From assembly GCA_038373885.1 (NCBI GenBank), contig JAWZYV010012522.1, positions 222,778-286,777 of the forward strand: a stretch of 64,000 nucleotides of DNA, read 5' to 3'. The position numbers were made by a program, and so were the translations under genes. Shown here piece after piece: positions 62,365-64,000 of the stretch (positions are counted from its first letter, which is position 1; the number at the start of each line of letters is the position of its first letter). A model generated the notes under the pieces. It was not told where the DNA came from. It saw nothing but the letters and a program-made list of their open reading frames with translations, and searched no databases. This DNA comes from Cheiracanthium punctorium (taxonomy: Eukaryota > Arthropoda > Arachnida > Araneae > Cheiracanthiidae).

Positions 62365-63599
62365 AAATTACATAAAAATGTAAGAGATCCTATTTTACTT
62401 CCATAAAATGGACATAAATTTCAACCAGCCGCTCCTATCCTCAAAATTGCATTAATCCGTGTCTGATTCGAAGTTTCTTGAGAATTTTCTTTTGTAATGA
62501 TAACTTGAGAAGAAAAAAAAAAAAAAAAACTTACTTATTTTTTATAAGTCAAATCAATCCTCCTTTCTTTTGAACTTGTGAATCAGTCAGTGATGTCCTC
62601 ATAGAAAGGCGTTGTTTTAATTCAGATATCATTAATTTTAAAAGCTCTTTAAAATTCCCCATGTTTAAAGAATTTTCTCACTCGCCATGTCCTCTTAATG
62701 CCAGTCTTGCTTACTTAAAAACAATACTGCTTTGATGGGTAATTGCATGAAGCGTCTATTCAGGCTTACCTTCTTGATAAATTCAGTAATATAGTCGGTA
62801 GTAAGTCGGTATATCAGTAATAAGTCGAGAGTTTTCCTTTAATGTGTCAGCAATTTAGCTCCCACTTCTTAAAAACTCCTTAAATTTTAAAGAATTTTTT
62901 AAATGCTCAATTGAGCTTTCATGTGTTTTACATGCTCGTGTGATGGTGGTTAATCCATCCTATCCAGTACCATTCCAAACGCTCTTTTTTATCTCAACGA
63001 TTAAACATGGCAAACAAAACATTTTTTTCTAAATAAAAACTGCCCCATAGCCACGATAATAGTGCATATCATGATGAATGGAAGCTACGACCTGCTGAGA
63101 CGAACCTGCTTTTTTCTTATGAATTGACAATTTTGGTGTCGGTCTATTTTCTTTTAGTGGTTGTCGTTTATCATCTTCTTTCCATATGTTAAACAGAGTT
63201 TCAAGCAAGACGCAAACTGGATAATAACGGGGCTCCATGTTTCAAAACGGTTAAATCATAGATTCCAATAACACATGAACACATTAACAAATAAAGCTAA
63301 AAACTTTCAACCTTCCCAGACAAAAAAAAAAAAAACTATTGTTTCTGTTAGAATGGGCTAGAACAGCGGCTCTCAACCTTTTCACGTCGTGCCCCCCCCC
63401 CCCCCAACAAAGGCTAACTTACAGTGGAAGATTAAAGGGGTTTTTTTCTGAATGAGCAATCCGGCTGTTACTACAATATGTTTGTTTTTGTTTTTTTTTT
63501 TGAGATTTTTTTTTTTAAATTTACCATAGGAATTCCATAATTCTAATCTGAATTTAAGAAAGTTAGTAGAATAAATTATTTTAAAATATGTGATAATTT

Positions 63600-64000
63600 C
63601 AAATGCAGCCCGGCAGTACTTGCTGTATCCCACGAGCCACTACTGATCATTGCTTTAGTGGATATATTGTCTACTGTAACATGTCCCAGCTCGATTGCCT
63701 GGCTCACAAAATGATGTTGGATATCGAAGTGCTTACTTCTGGCGTGATGCATGCTGTTTTTACTTAAGCTGACTGCCCCATTTTTGTCACAAAAAAATTG
63801 TATAGGCTTAATGGGAGACATGCCAATATCTGCAACAATTTTCTCAAGCCAAACAGCTTCTTTTGTGGCAGCCGACATTGCCATATATTCAGCTTCTGTA
63901 GTGCTCATTGCAATAGTAGGTTGGCCCTTACTAAACCAGGATACCACACCACCTCCAATGCAGAAAACATAGCCTGTTGTTGATCTCTGATCACCGATCC
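63600..64000 (-). pseudogene. Ty1/copia retrotransposon RNase H fragment
   Basis: On the minus strand from the window end it reads [20 protein letters not shown], then the RNase H core with [36 protein letters not shown] and [14 protein letters not shown]. Family knowledge: this is the C-terminal RNase H of copia Pol, with catalytic Glu in TEAEY and Asp in CDK (family form CDN). After [12 protein letters not shown] the text departs from the usual 'T..Q.ADI.TK' ending, so the 3' end is damaged or truncated near 63600. The reverse transcriptase would lie beyond the window. Confidence 0.9.

Larger units (their letters stand above)
59467..64000 (+). other. Receptor intron or 3' region after TM7
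   Basis: No tail exon was recognised. It contains copy 3 of the palindrome-rich repeat (60383-62364), a possible hAT-like terminus (cagcggctctcaacctttt at 63364, with a C-run), and the copia fragment at the end. 59467-60382 and 62365-63360 are AT-rich with nothing recognised. Confidence 0.6.

Overview
This window is animal nuclear DNA. It is AT-rich, full of introns, and packed with transposon debris (mariner, Tc1-like, Tigger/pogo, hAT-type MITEs, Helitrons, tRNA-derived SINEs, a Ty1/copia fragment). I see no operons or bacterial signals. The repeat mix and multi-kilobase introns suggest an arthropod, perhaps a chelicerate such as a spider. That assignment is an inference and the sequence does not prove it.

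I recognise one host gene: an adhesion G-protein-coupled receptor (class B2) on the + strand. Eight coding exons lie at 6789-6874, 11071-11485, 16732-16884, 25302-25423, 28758-29020, 40544-40610, 49810-50006 and 59353-~59466. All have GT-AG splice sites and compatible phases, and together they give an uninterrupted reading frame of about 471 residues. In order they encode the C-terminal part of the GAIN domain, a complete GPS autoproteolysis motif with an intact HL^T site and tethered agonist, and all seven transmembrane segments. The N-terminal exons (signal peptide, adhesion modules, start of GAIN) and the cytoplasmic tail lie outside the window or were not recognised. The GPS exon is exactly 51 codons and phase 0/0, so its removal would keep the frame.

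Layout. 1-6788: upstream intron or flank, mostly a minus-strand Helitron (1563-4978) with nested MITEs. Intron at 6875-11070: Tc1-like relic and Helitron fragment. 11486-16731: a mariner split by a Tigger MITE, then more MITEs and a perfect 27-bp hairpin. 16885-25301: two copies of a ~1.7-2 kb repeat rich in CGCCAAATTTGGCG palindromes, and a foldback built from two tRNA-SINE arms. 25424-28757: a hAT MITE and a 692-bp inverted-end element. 29021-40543: the largest intron, with a near-identical 1.34-kb direct duplication and several SINEs. 40611-49809: two head-to-tail Helitrons and a Tigger relic. 50007-59352: two long-inverted-repeat elements of a kind I cannot classify, and a Tigger transposase relic. 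59467-64000: a third copy of the palindrome-rich repeat and a Ty1/copia RNase H fragment running off the window end.

The only coherent functional unit is the receptor gene. Everything else appears to be intronic mobile DNA that has expanded a ~1.4-kb coding sequence over more than 52 kb. All family calls come from reading motifs by eye; no database search was run.
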